Source of the DNA: Alteromonadaceae bacterium
GTDB taxonomy: Bacteria > Pseudomonadota > Gammaproteobacteria > Enterobacterales > Alteromonadaceae
Length of the DNA stretch: 64,000 nt
Direction of reading: 5' to 3'
Assembly: GCA_013216015.1 (NCBI GenBank)
Contig: JABSOI010000012.1
Span: 62,001 to 126,000 of the forward strand
In this document: in pieces, positions 37,301 through 45,070 of the stretch
Layout of the letters: each line of letters begins with the position of its first letter
How positions within the stretch are numbered: position 1 is the first letter of the stretch
The notes under the pieces: generated by a model
Database searches by the model: none
The model's input: only the letters and a program-made list of their open reading frames with translations
What the model was told of the DNA's origin: nothing
Program-made: the position numbers and the translations under genes

Positions 37301-37472
37301 CAGGAGAAATACCGTCGTGTACAATAGACACGTAAATTATCGGAATAGGAATGTCGGGATTTGCTTCTTTCGCTATATTCGCATAAGTGATTGCACCTGA
37401 AATCAGCAACAGAACGAATATCATCAATACCGAACGGGTTCGGGTTAATGCAGCAGATATTAGTGACAGCAT
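34332..37472 (-). CDS. RND transporter, second system
   Basis: A 1046-residue RND-superfamily exporter distinct from the one at 14391. It has twelve predicted membrane segments and two porter loops (IAKEANPDIPIPIIYVSIVH opens the first). In TM4 the proton-relay motif reads GMLVDGAIVVTEF near residue 397: the first aspartate is kept and the second is glycine. HME-type CusA also has a single Asp at this point. It is coupled to an adaptor gene 9 nt upstream, but no outer-membrane factor follows. It may share a TolC-like protein encoded elsewhere. Substrate is unknown; the N-terminal pattern is more like VexH/VmeI-type pumps than metal pumps. Confidence 0.9.
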   Translation of the reverse strand: MLSLISAALTRTRSVLMIFVLLLISGAITYANIAKEANPDIPIPIIYVSIVHDGISPEDAERMLVRPMEKELKSIAGIKEMSANASEGHASITLEFIAGIDPKEALAYVRDKVTLAKAKLPSESEEPEVHEVTMANQVPAITVILSGPVTERGLITLARDLKDKIEAMQEVLEVDIGGDREDMVEIIVDPLLMESYGLDQNDIYNLVERNNRLIPAGTMDTGKGRFAIKVPSVFETVQDLLELPIKVDGDRVITFEDVSTVRRAYKDPNSFARLNGERSVSLEIKKRSGENIINTVDKVKALVEENRLKWPNQVLVDYVGDQSLEIKNTLTDLQNNVFSAVLLVVVVIIAALGIRSAVLVGLAIPGAFLTGILAIAIAGLTINIVVLFALIMAVGMLVDGAIVVTEFADRQLTEGKTRQEAYKLASKRMAWPIIASTATTLAAFAPLMFWPGEIGEFMKYLPFTLIAVLTASLAMALVFVPAIGTLIGKSREFTKEQQQQNVLAEKGDLTQLTGFTGKYIKLLNSAIRHPWKILAGTLGMSAFVVFLYANSGLGSVFFPEIEPISATLVVRSHGDLSIREKDAIMSDIETRILDMEEIETLYTLTGGNEQIGTFQANFVNWQFRRTADEIIVEIHQRTEDLAGVEIEVRKNEEGPQSGKDLRIELSSRFPEKLQDSVRIIRNALISHGTFTDIEDTSAKPGIEWQLKIDRSLAATYGADAALVGATVQMATNGLKLGEYRPDDVDDELDIRVRYPEDKRNIGRLDTLRLKTAAGLVPISSFVERIAAPKIDTIRRVDGKRVVTIQANLVHGAQLLKELPKLQEKFPGLGIDPSVEIAIKGQNEDQQESEEFLAKAFGIALFVMAIILVTQFNSFYQAFLILSAVIFSTIGVFLALFILQKPFGTVMGGIGVISLAGIVVNNNIVLIDTYNVFRREGLNVIDAILRTGAQRLRPVMLTTITTILGLMPMVLQVNLDFFERTVVFGAPSTQWWTQLATAIAGGLTFATILTLVLTPCLLALKDLRQEKKSALLKIDKNDEFQLINESV

Positions 37473-37481
37473 ATAATTTCC

Positions 37482-38597
37482 TTATTGTGTGCCAGAAGCC
37501 GTAGATGTTAGCTCATTTGATGCGAAAAAAGGATCAACCATATCACCTGCTCTAACAAAGCCTTGTCCTAACACAATAATGTCAGCTTGTTGCCCTAATC
37601 CCGATAACCAAATGCCGTCACTCTCACTTTTAATAATATTGATAGGGGTAAATTGCACTTTATTATCGAGAACGCTTTTAACGCCAATATTTCCTTTTTC
37701 ATCTAAAGCCAATAACGCAGGAGACATTTTAATAACGTTTACTTCTTCTAAAGCAATACTTATTTCACTACTTAACCCTGCCAGCAATTTATAATCTTTG
37801 TTGTTGATTTCAACTTCAATTTTGAAAGTATTCGTTGCATCATCAGCAACACTGGCAATATAACGAATTAAACCAGAACGATGACCATGATTTAACAAGC
37901 GAATATCAGCTTGTTGACCAACTTTTAATTGACTGATGTTATTTTCCGTAACAAAGGCACGAACCACTAGTGGGTCTAAATCAGCCACCATAGCAATACT
38001 ATCACCACGATCAACATAATCACCTTCTTCAACATAACGGGTATTTAATACACCACTGAAAGGAGAACGGATCACTGTATTTTCAATAGCTATGTTCAGA
38101 CGTGTAATTTCCGCCTTAACCGCTTGTAAATCAGCAAAAGCACGGGAAACCTGTACTTTACCCTGATAACCATCTTTATTTAATGTTTGTGCGCCGACAT
38201 ATTCAATTTCCCGTAGCTTTAGCAGGGCTTCATTTTTTTGTAACTTCTGCTGCAAATCATTAATTGCAATACGAGCAATCACCTGGCCTTTTTTAACCAT
38301 TGAGCCACGCTTCGCAAGGACCCGGGTGATTTTTCCAGAAACTTCCGCCTTCACAGTGGTAATGCGATCAGGTTCAGTTCGACCATAAACTTCAACAACA
38401 TCATTGATATTTACAGCAAAAAATGTCTCTACTTTTACCTTTGCGATGGGGATCGCTTTTTTTTGTTTAGCAACAAGTATTTCCTCTGCCTGCATTAGGC
38501 CTGAGGCCATCCACAATGTTAAAACGAGGGTGATTGTTATTGCGATAATATAAGGTCTTTTAGCTAACCAATGTCGACCTTCTGCCAATCCTTTCAT
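37482..38597 (-). CDS. RND efflux periplasmic adaptor, second system
   Basis: A membrane fusion protein of 371 residues. It has one N-terminal anchor (residues 15-33, KRPYIIAITITLVLTLWM), a first lipoyl half (TTVKAEVSGKITRVLAKRGS), and a short alpha-hairpin (about 115-165). The second half starts at NTVIRSPFSGVLNTRYVEEGD, and the beta-barrel and membrane-proximal domains follow. It pairs with the RND transporter 9 nt downstream. The region upstream (38598-38765) should hold the promoter of the pair. No regulator is adjacent. Confidence 0.9.
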   Translation of the reverse strand: MKGLAEGRHWLAKRPYIIAITITLVLTLWMASGLMQAEEILVAKQKKAIPIAKVKVETFFAVNINDVVEVYGRTEPDRITTVKAEVSGKITRVLAKRGSMVKKGQVIARIAINDLQQKLQKNEALLKLREIEYVGAQTLNKDGYQGKVQVSRAFADLQAVKAEITRLNIAIENTVIRSPFSGVLNTRYVEEGDYVDRGDSIAMVADLDPLVVRAFVTENNISQLKVGQQADIRLLNHGHRSGLIRYIASVADDATNTFKIEVEINNKDYKLLAGLSSEISIALEEVNVIKMSPALLALDEKGNIGVKSVLDNKVQFTPINIIKSESDGIWLSGLGQQADIIVLGQGFVRAGDMVDPFFASNELTSTASGTQ

Positions 38598-38765
38598 AAC
38601 TTCTCCTTAATTTGATGCCACAAATTGTACCAGTCATTTTTCAACCAGTCTAAAGATAAAGTGTCAAAAAGTATAAGAAAAGTGTAAAAAGTTCCCGTCT
38701 AAGAACTACATACGCGTGATAACAGAACATCGCCGCTCTTTCACATCGACGTACATGGATGTATT

Positions 38766-38789
38766 AAAAACCGACTGGATGTCGGTTTT
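38766..38789 (-). terminator. Rho-independent terminator of erpA
   Basis: AAAACCGAC and GTCGGTTTT form a perfect 9-bp stem around a 5-nt loop, with Ts following on the minus strand. It sits 34 nt past the erpA stop. Confidence 0.8.
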
Positions 38790-38822
38790 AATTACATTCT
38801 AAAGAATTGAATGATGATGTTT

Positions 38823-39200
38823 TTAAATTGAAAATGAAGATCCGCAGCCACAAGTTGTGGTGGCATTAGGGTTGTTAACGAGGAAACGACTTCCTTCAAT
38901 GCCTTCAATGTAGTCAACTTCACCACCAACTAAATATTGTAAGCTCATAGGATCAATCACCATGGTCACCCCTTGTTTGACTACCGTCATATCACCTTCA
39001 TTAACTTTTTCATCAAAAGTAAAACCATAGCTAAAGCCAGAGCAACCGCCACCAGTAACATAAACTCTTAATTTCAATTCGGGATTTTCTTCCTCGGTGA
39101 TCAAGGATAAAACTTTACTCGCCGCAGCATCAGTAAATTTGATTGGTAACTCTGGAGAAGGTTCAAGATTTAACTCAGTTGTCGACATAAGGCTCTGCAT
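38823..39200 (-). CDS. erpA: Iron-sulfur cluster insertion protein ErpA
   Basis: An A-type Fe-S carrier that delivers clusters to targets such as IspG/IspH. The sequence [53 protein letters not shown] and the C-terminal [11 protein letters not shown] matches ErpA across its length, including the three cluster cysteines. The frame allows [10 protein letters not shown]; the ATG four codons later (39188) would give 121 residues, nearer the 114 of E. coli. Neither has a strong ribosome binding site. A good terminator follows. Confidence 0.95.
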   Translation of the reverse strand: MQSLMSTTELNLEPSPELPIKFTDAAASKVLSLITEEENPELKLRVYVTGGGCSGFSYGFTFDEKVNEGDMTVVKQGVTMVIDPMSLQYLVGGEVDYIEGIEGSRFLVNNPNATTTCGCGSSFSI

Positions 39201-39281
39201 AACTTCAATTAAAACGGTAGTTCAATTATCTTAAACTTGACTAATTTAGTCAAGTATTCCATCAAACTACTTGCGAAAAGG

Positions 39282-40007
39282 TCAATTTGTACCTGCTTTT
39301 TGCCAAGGAAAACTTTCATCAATTTGACGATACTTCTGCCATTTACTCTTAGGTAAGATAACAGAAACATTAGTGTTTTCAGGAGAAAAACCTTCAGGAA
39401 GTGTAAATTCACCGCCAACAATCTGAAAATACTGGAAATTGAAAGTTAATTCTTTTTTAGATAATGAAGATATCTTAGTTAGTGGAAATTTATGAGGTTT
39501 CTTCGCCAGACTGCCTGTAAATACTAATTCTACATAACCTTTAGCGTAGCGTTTTTTAAGCAGCTGTTGCACCAAAGTGACTTGAAAACGAAAATGACGC
39601 GGACTTTGTGTAGCAGTAATAGTGAAATTGTCTATCACCAAGCCATTAGCTTGCTTTTCTGGTGCCATAACTTTTTCATAAAATGCCAGGTCTTTTTTGA
39701 CCTGATAATGCTGCCTCTCCATTTCAGCAATCAATTTTAATGAACGTTGATTCGATAAACGCTCTACAGCTAATTCGGTTTCCAGAATGTGTATACGACG
39801 GATTTGTTCTTCTTCATGTTGATAAAAAATTTTCAGCCTCTTGCTCTGCAAAGACAAAGTATCCATTTGGTAGTCATGAAAAAAATTACCCATTCTATAA
39901 CCACTGTACAGACATACGGCAACCATAACCAATAGCAATAAGGCCGAACGAAATGGCCCCAATCCTTCTACAACTTTATTAAGATTTATTTTTGCTAACC
40001 AATTCAT
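39282..40007 (-). CDS. DUF6776-family membrane protein
   Basis: A 241-residue bitopic protein. One membrane helix lies at residues 18-37 (SALLLLVMVAVCLYSGYRMG), a coiled coil at about 45-118, and a beta-rich periplasmic domain at about 120-225. I recognise it as the small DUF6776 family found near erpA in Alteromonadales; the function is unknown. The layout recalls other inner-membrane, cell-envelope scaffolding proteins, but no role can be claimed. It is 81 nt upstream of erpA and divergent from the ClC gene. Confidence 0.7.
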   Translation of the reverse strand: MNWLAKINLNKVVEGLGPFRSALLLLVMVAVCLYSGYRMGNFFHDYQMDTLSLQSKRLKIFYQHEEEQIRRIHILETELAVERLSNQRSLKLIAEMERQHYQVKKDLAFYEKVMAPEKQANGLVIDNFTITATQSPRHFRFQVTLVQQLLKKRYAKGYVELVFTGSLAKKPHKFPLTKISSLSKKELTFNFQYFQIVGGEFTLPEGFSPENTNVSVILPKSKWQKYRQIDESFPWQKAGTN

Positions 40008-40087
40008 TTGAAAAGTATTATGATATCCAGTAATCCGTAATTTTAATTATCCAGCAAAGTAACTTTTAAAAGTCACCAATAATAAAA

Positions 40088-41752
40088 ATGATAACTCTTG
40101 CTTCACTAAGAAAACGATTAGCCTTCCCAAAATTATCTTGGCAACTTTGCATATTGTCCATGCTGGGGGGGGCGGCAGCGGCGGCGGTAGTGATTCTTTT
40201 CAACCTTGCAATTATCACAATTGAAGAATCATTTTTAACCGTCGGCGACGATTATACCAGCTTAACCCCAATAAGTCGTTTTCATTTACCCTTTTTAGGT
40301 GCCTTAGTGATCTTTTTGATCGGCCGACTTATCGGTTATCAATATATCCGCGGTGGCATTCCATTTGTTCTACATCGTTTAAAAGTAGCCTATGGCGTAA
40401 TACCCCTTAAAAATACTCTTAATCAGTTTTTTGGCGGAATTTTTGCACTTGCATCAGGCTTTTCTGTTGGTCGGGAAGGTCCGGTCGTACATCTAGGCGC
40501 AGCATGCAGTAGTTATATTGGCAATAGACTTAACTTACCTAACAATAGTGTCAGGACTTTATGTGCTTCAGGAATTGCAGCAGCTATTGCCGCTTGTTTT
40601 AATACACCTATTGCAGCCGTTATTTTTGTTATGGAAGTTATCCTTCGTGAATATGAAATTCATATTTTCATCCCGGTCATGTTGGCAGCCATCGTTGGCT
40701 CTATGTTAACCAGCTTCTTCCTTGGCCCACTTCATGATTATGAGTTTATCGGGCAAATATCTCTGACCATGCAACATTATCCTGCTTTAATTGCGTTAGG
40801 TATTTTTCTGGGTATGCTCAGCTCAGGTTTTAACCATTACATTGTTGCGATTATCAGCAAATTTAAAAATTACCATATTTTCACTCGCCTGATGATCGCG
40901 TCATTGATAACAGGTGTTTTAGGATATTTCATCCCCCTTGCTATGGGTACGGGATCCAGTGCTATTACGTTCTTAATTGACCAACCCTGGCATACTCAAT
41001 TATTGTTCAGCATACTTGCCGCTAAACTTGCCATGACCATATTTGCAATAGGTTTAGGTGTGCCTGGTGGTATTATCGGTCCTATTCTCAGCATTGGTGC
41101 CATTTCCGGAATATTTGGCGGAGTTATACTTGGTTTTTTTATACCGCTGGATCAACTAACCAATGATTTTGCCCTGATGGGGATGGCAGGTTTCATGGCT
41201 GCAACGTTAAATGCTCCACTGGCGGCTTTATTAACAGTGGTTGAATTATCACATCAGTTAGAAATAATGCTGCCCGCCATGATAGTTATTACCACCTCCT
41301 GCTTAATATCTGGTCAATTGTTCAGTAATCGATCCGTTTTTACCATGCAGCTTGATATCCAGAGTCTGGCTTATCGCAAGCCTCCAATTGAAAAACCTCT
41401 ACAAAAAGTAGGTGTGCTGGCAGTAATGAACAGCAATTTTGTCCTTTGTCAGCATGAACAAATAAACGACAAAATACTTCCTGAAATCAATATGAAAAAT
41501 CTACAGATAATCAAACGAACAATTGAAAATTCAGCCTGCTTTTACTTGCCCGGCACCAGTAAATGTGGAACTGAGTACCAAGAGCACAAACTCATTGCTT
41601 TGTCTGCGCAGGCAACATTGGCAGAAGCCTATTTAGCCTTGTATAAAGAACACAGTGGAGGTGTTTACATTTATACTAAGAACAATGAAGATATTGTTGG
41701 CATAATTACTTTTGGACAAATACGACAATATTTATTGGAGGGAAAAATATGA
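40088..41752 (+). CDS. ClC-family chloride channel/antiporter with C-terminal CBS region
   Basis: A 554-residue ClC protein with the family signatures. RGGIP near residue 88 is in the place of GSGIP; the serine position is glycine. GREGPVVHLGA near residue 128 keeps the external gating glutamate. GVPGGIIGP near residue 325 stands for GxFxP. At the inner proton-glutamate position of E. coli ClcA (Glu203) the sequence is FVMEVILRE, where the second Glu is Val by alignment. That pattern is more usual in ClC channels than in H+/Cl- exchangers. The last 130 residues form a CBS-like pair. The stop overlaps hemJ by 4 nt. Confidence 0.85.
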   Translation: MITLASLRKRLAFPKLSWQLCILSMLGGAAAAAVVILFNLAIITIEESFLTVGDDYTSLTPISRFHLPFLGALVIFLIGRLIGYQYIRGGIPFVLHRLKVAYGVIPLKNTLNQFFGGIFALASGFSVGREGPVVHLGAACSSYIGNRLNLPNNSVRTLCASGIAAAIAACFNTPIAAVIFVMEVILREYEIHIFIPVMLAAIVGSMLTSFFLGPLHDYEFIGQISLTMQHYPALIALGIFLGMLSSGFNHYIVAIISKFKNYHIFTRLMIASLITGVLGYFIPLAMGTGSSAITFLIDQPWHTQLLFSILAAKLAMTIFAIGLGVPGGIIGPILSIGAISGIFGGVILGFFIPLDQLTNDFALMGMAGFMAATLNAPLAALLTVVELSHQLEIMLPAMIVITTSCLISGQLFSNRSVFTMQLDIQSLAYRKPPIEKPLQKVGVLAVMNSNFVLCQHEQINDKILPEINMKNLQIIKRTIENSACFYLPGTSKCGTEYQEHKLIALSAQATLAEAYLALYKEHSGGVYIYTKNNEDIVGIITFGQIRQYLLEGKI

Positions 41753-42180
41753 ACACAATTTTATGGTTAAAAGCCTTCCATGTTATCTTTATGGTCGCGT
41801 GGTTTGCAGGCATATTTTATTTACCAAGGTTATTTGTTAATCATGCAGAAAGCACTGAACCTGCGGTGATCAATCAGTTAAAAGGAATGGAAAAAAGACT
41901 ATTGTACTTTATCACTCCATTTGCCATTTTAACTGTTATATTTGGTAGTAGTATTATTTACGTTTATGGTTATGATTGGTTTGCTGCAGCAAAATGGCTA
42001 CATATTAAATTAGCTTTAGTGCTTTGTCTTCTGGTCTATCATGTTTATTGTTTTAAATTATTAAATACATTTCAACAGGATAAAAACACCCGTTCGGGCA
42101 TGTTTTATCGCATTTTTAACGAAGTTCCCGTACTGGTATTATTCGCGATTATTATTCTGGCTTATGTAAAACCATTTTAA
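41749..42180 (+). CDS. hemJ: Protoporphyrinogen oxidase HemJ
   Basis: HemJ is the membrane protoporphyrinogen IX oxidase used by many bacteria without HemG or HemY. It oxidises protoporphyrinogen to protoporphyrin in haem synthesis. The 143-residue protein has four hydrophobic helices, and the family start LKAFHVIFMVAWFAGIFYLP holds the conserved His. KWLHIKLALV near residue 85 holds a second conserved His/Lys. Its ATG overlaps the ClC stop (ATGA). hemL lies 1.3 kb downstream on the same strand, so two haem-synthesis genes sit close together. Confidence 0.9.
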   Translation: MNTILWLKAFHVIFMVAWFAGIFYLPRLFVNHAESTEPAVINQLKGMEKRLLYFITPFAILTVIFGSSIIYVYGYDWFAAAKWLHIKLALVLCLLVYHVYCFKLLNTFQQDKNTRSGMFYRIFNEVPVLVLFAIIILAYVKPF

Positions 42181-42246
42181 ATAATGGCTTCAGTGGTAAA
42201 GTTTCTTTTTGTTGCCTATCATAACAACAAGAAATATCACTGGAAT

Positions 42247-42275
42247 TTGTTCAAAACTTATTTGATTTATGCTAT
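42247..42275 (+). promoter_or_regulatory. Possible promoter of pyrB
   Basis: TTGTTC and TGCTAT are 17 bp apart, 110 bp upstream of pyrB. An overlapping TATATT gives an alternative -10. No attenuator hairpin or pyrimidine-rich initial tract was recognised in the leader. Confidence 0.35.
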
Positions 42276-42387
42276 ATTCCTGCCGCAAATTTCTATATGC
42301 ACCTAAACTACTTGGAAATAACCTAATGGTTTTTGCTCAATATATTTATACTAATAAATTGTGCTAACTAATGGCTGGTAATTCTTT

Positions 42388-43401
42388 ATGATGAAGTTTC
42401 AAGGTAATCACATCCTTTCTGTTTCTCAGTTCGATCGGGAGGCTATATCTCGTATTTTAGCAATATCGGCACAAATGACTCCGTACGCCATGCGTCAAAA
42501 ACGTTGTCATGTACTGGACGGCGCTATTTTAAATAATTTATTTTTTGAAGCCAGCACCCGTACCAGAGTTAGTTTTGGTACAGCTTTTAATCTGCTAGGT
42601 GGTTTTGTTCGTGAAACGGTAGGACAAGAAAACACTTCGTTAAGCAAAGGTGAATCTTTATTTGATACCGCTCAAGTGATCAGCGGTTATTCAGATGTTA
42701 TTGCCATGCGCCACCCCAAAATGCATGCTGTTTCAGAGTTTGCCAAAGGCAGCACGGTTCCGGTAATTAACGGTGGCGACGGGGCTAATGAACACCCGAC
42801 ACAAGCATTATTAGATTTATTTACCATCCAGTCAGAAATGACACGTTTTAACAAAGGTATTGATAAATTAAATATTACCTTGATGGGTGATTTAAAACAC
42901 GGCCGTACCGTACATTCACTTTCTAAACTTCTTAGCCTGTATAACGATGTTAAAATCACGATGATTTCACCCAAGGCGCTACAAATGCCAGATAACGTTA
43001 TTTCAACATTGACCAATGCAGGACACGAAGTAATAGTTACAGATGAAATGGAGGGTAATTTAGCCTGCGATATTATTTACCAAACAAGAATTCAACAAGA
43101 ACGTTTTGCCAGTAAAGACGAAGCCGAACTTTATCGGGGGCATTTCAGTTTAAATAAAGAAGCTTATAAACAATATTGTCAGGATCACACGGTAATAATG
43201 CATCCCCTGCCTAGAGATTCTCGCCCCGAAGCAAATGAATTAGACATAGATCTAAATGATTTAGACAACTTAGCGATATTCAGACAGGCACAAAATGGTG
43301 TTTTAGTTCGAATGGCTCTTTTTGCTTTGACTTTAGGCGTTGAAGACAAACTACTTCAGCATGAAAAAACAATCACCTGGCATACGAATAAAACTAAATA
43401 A
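42388..43401 (+). CDS. pyrB: Aspartate carbamoyltransferase catalytic subunit
   Basis: Condenses carbamoyl phosphate with aspartate, the committed step of pyrimidine synthesis. The 337-residue protein has FFEASTRTRVSFG near residue 50, SKGESLFDT near residue 88, NEHPTQALLD near residue 134, and MHPLPRDSRPEAN near residue 268. All active-site blocks are present. No pyrI regulatory subunit gene follows. In E. coli pyrB and pyrI are adjacent, so this enzyme may be unregulated or use a distant pyrI. The start could be either of two adjacent ATGs. Confidence 0.95.
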   Translation: MMKFQGNHILSVSQFDREAISRILAISAQMTPYAMRQKRCHVLDGAILNNLFFEASTRTRVSFGTAFNLLGGFVRETVGQENTSLSKGESLFDTAQVISGYSDVIAMRHPKMHAVSEFAKGSTVPVINGGDGANEHPTQALLDLFTIQSEMTRFNKGIDKLNITLMGDLKHGRTVHSLSKLLSLYNDVKITMISPKALQMPDNVISTLTNAGHEVIVTDEMEGNLACDIIYQTRIQQERFASKDEAELYRGHFSLNKEAYKQYCQDHTVIMHPLPRDSRPEANELDIDLNDLDNLAIFRQAQNGVLVRMALFALTLGVEDKLLQHEKTITWHTNKTK

Positions 43402-43524
43402 TCTAGATCCGGGTCACAAGCTAAAATCACACATATAAATGTGAAAGATTAATCCCAAATAACGCCACTAGGTGGCTTAAATAGAAATGCAAAGCAACTC
43501 TATTAAACAAGGAAGCGAATTACT

Positions 43525-44823
43525 ATGATAAAAAATTCTGAAACATTGTTTGAAAACGCAAAAAAAGTTATTCCAGGTGGCGTAAATTCTCCCGTACGCG
43601 CTTTTAATGGTGTGGGTGGTACTCCATGTTTTATCAAAAGAGCCGAAGGTGCATACATATATGATGTCGATGATAAAGCTTATATTGATTACGTTGGTTC
43701 ATGGGGACCAATGATTTTAGGGCATAACCATCCTGCTATTCTTAATGCAGTGGTTGAAACTGCAAAAAATGGTTTAAGCTTCGGCGCACCAACCGAACTT
43801 GAAATAATCATGGCTGAAAAAGTACGTGAGCTAGTACCTTCAATGGAAAAGCTACGTATGGTGAGCTCTGGAACCGAAGCAACGATGAGCGCGATTCGAT
43901 TAGCTCGTGGTTATACTGGTCGTGATAAAATTTTAAAATTTGAAGGTTGTTACCACGGACATGCAGATGCATTATTAGTAAAAGCAGGCTCTGGTGCCTT
44001 GACCATGGGCGTACCAAGTTCTCCTGGCATTCCGGCAGATTTTGCCAAACATACTTTAACGGTTAGCTACAATAATATTGAACAAGTTAAACAAATATTT
44101 GCAGAATACAGTGATCAAATCGCCTGTATTATTGTAGAACCCGTTGCCGGTAATATGAATTGCATTCCTCCGGTTGAAGGTTTTCTAAAAGGTTTGCGTG
44201 AAGTCTGTGATCAATATAAAAGTGTCTTGATATTTGACGAAGTAATGACAGGTTTTCGTGTAGCCTTAGGTGGCGCACAAGCCTATTACAACATAGTTCC
44301 TGACTTGACCACACTAGGTAAAATTATTGGTGGTGGCATGCCTGTGGGTGCTTTTGGTGGCAAAACAGAAATTATGGATTATATCGCCCCTGTGGGTCCT
44401 GTTTACCAAGGCGGTACTTTATCAGGAAATCCTATAGCGATGGCAGCAGGACTTGCGGCATTAACTGAATTAGCTCAAGGCCAAAAACACGAACAATTAA
44501 GCCAGGCAACTGAAAAGCTCGCAATGGGATTTAAAGCAGCAGCAGAGCGCAACGGTGTTTCACTCAGCATAAATTATGTTGGTGCTATGTTCGGTTTCTT
44601 CTTTACTGATGAACGAATAAATGGCAATACACAAATCACCACTTTCGAACAAGCAACCGCGTGCGATGCAGAAAAATTTAAACGTTTCTTTCATTTAATG
44701 CTCAATGAAGGTGTTTATTTAGCGCCTTCGCCCTTTGAAGCCGGTTTTTTATCTACCGCTCATTGTGATGATATTATCGAAAAAACGTTAGTGGCTGCCG
44801 ATAAGTGTTTTGCTCAGCTTTAA
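43525..44823 (+). CDS. hemL: Glutamate-1-semialdehyde 2,1-aminomutase
   Basis: A PLP enzyme that converts glutamate-1-semialdehyde to 5-aminolevulinate in the C5 haem pathway. The 432-residue protein starts [20 protein letters not shown]. It has [20 protein letters not shown] near residue 120, and the PLP lysine in [17 protein letters not shown] near residue 265. [19 protein letters not shown] follows. The fit over the full length is excellent. The ATG at 43525 has AAGGAAG 8 nt upstream. Confidence 0.97.
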   Translation: MIKNSETLFENAKKVIPGGVNSPVRAFNGVGGTPCFIKRAEGAYIYDVDDKAYIDYVGSWGPMILGHNHPAILNAVVETAKNGLSFGAPTELEIIMAEKVRELVPSMEKLRMVSSGTEATMSAIRLARGYTGRDKILKFEGCYHGHADALLVKAGSGALTMGVPSSPGIPADFAKHTLTVSYNNIEQVKQIFAEYSDQIACIIVEPVAGNMNCIPPVEGFLKGLREVCDQYKSVLIFDEVMTGFRVALGGAQAYYNIVPDLTTLGKIIGGGMPVGAFGGKTEIMDYIAPVGPVYQGGTLSGNPIAMAAGLAALTELAQGQKHEQLSQATEKLAMGFKAAAERNGVSLSINYVGAMFGFFFTDERINGNTQITTFEQATACDAEKFKRFFHLMLNEGVYLAPSPFEAGFLSTAHCDDIIEKTLVAADKCFAQL

Positions 44824-44877
44824 TATTATTTCCAAATTATTTTAAAGACAAATCCTGAGTAAATATCAGCTATGTAG

Positions 44878-44990
44878 GATGGGTTAGCCGCAGGCGTAAC
44901 CCATCAACCAGTTTAATAACATATCTTAAATTTTCATTTTATGATGTAATAAATCAAGTTTTATTGATACGTTACGCCTGCAGCTAACCC
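44878..44990. repeat. Inverted pair of REP palindromes
   Basis: A perfect palindrome at 44878-44905 (GATGGGTTA-GCC-GCA-GGC-GTAACCCATC) is followed by a degenerate copy at 44971-44990 (GTTACGCCTGCAGCTAACCC) in the other orientation. The layout is BIME-like. It sits between hemL and mrcB and may end hemL transcription. Confidence 0.82.
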
Positions 44991-45070
44991 ATTCTGCTTT
45001 ATGATAATGTTCTCATTACTTTAAACTTCAAACCTAACTTTAAGCGTTTAACTTTACATTATATTTTATT

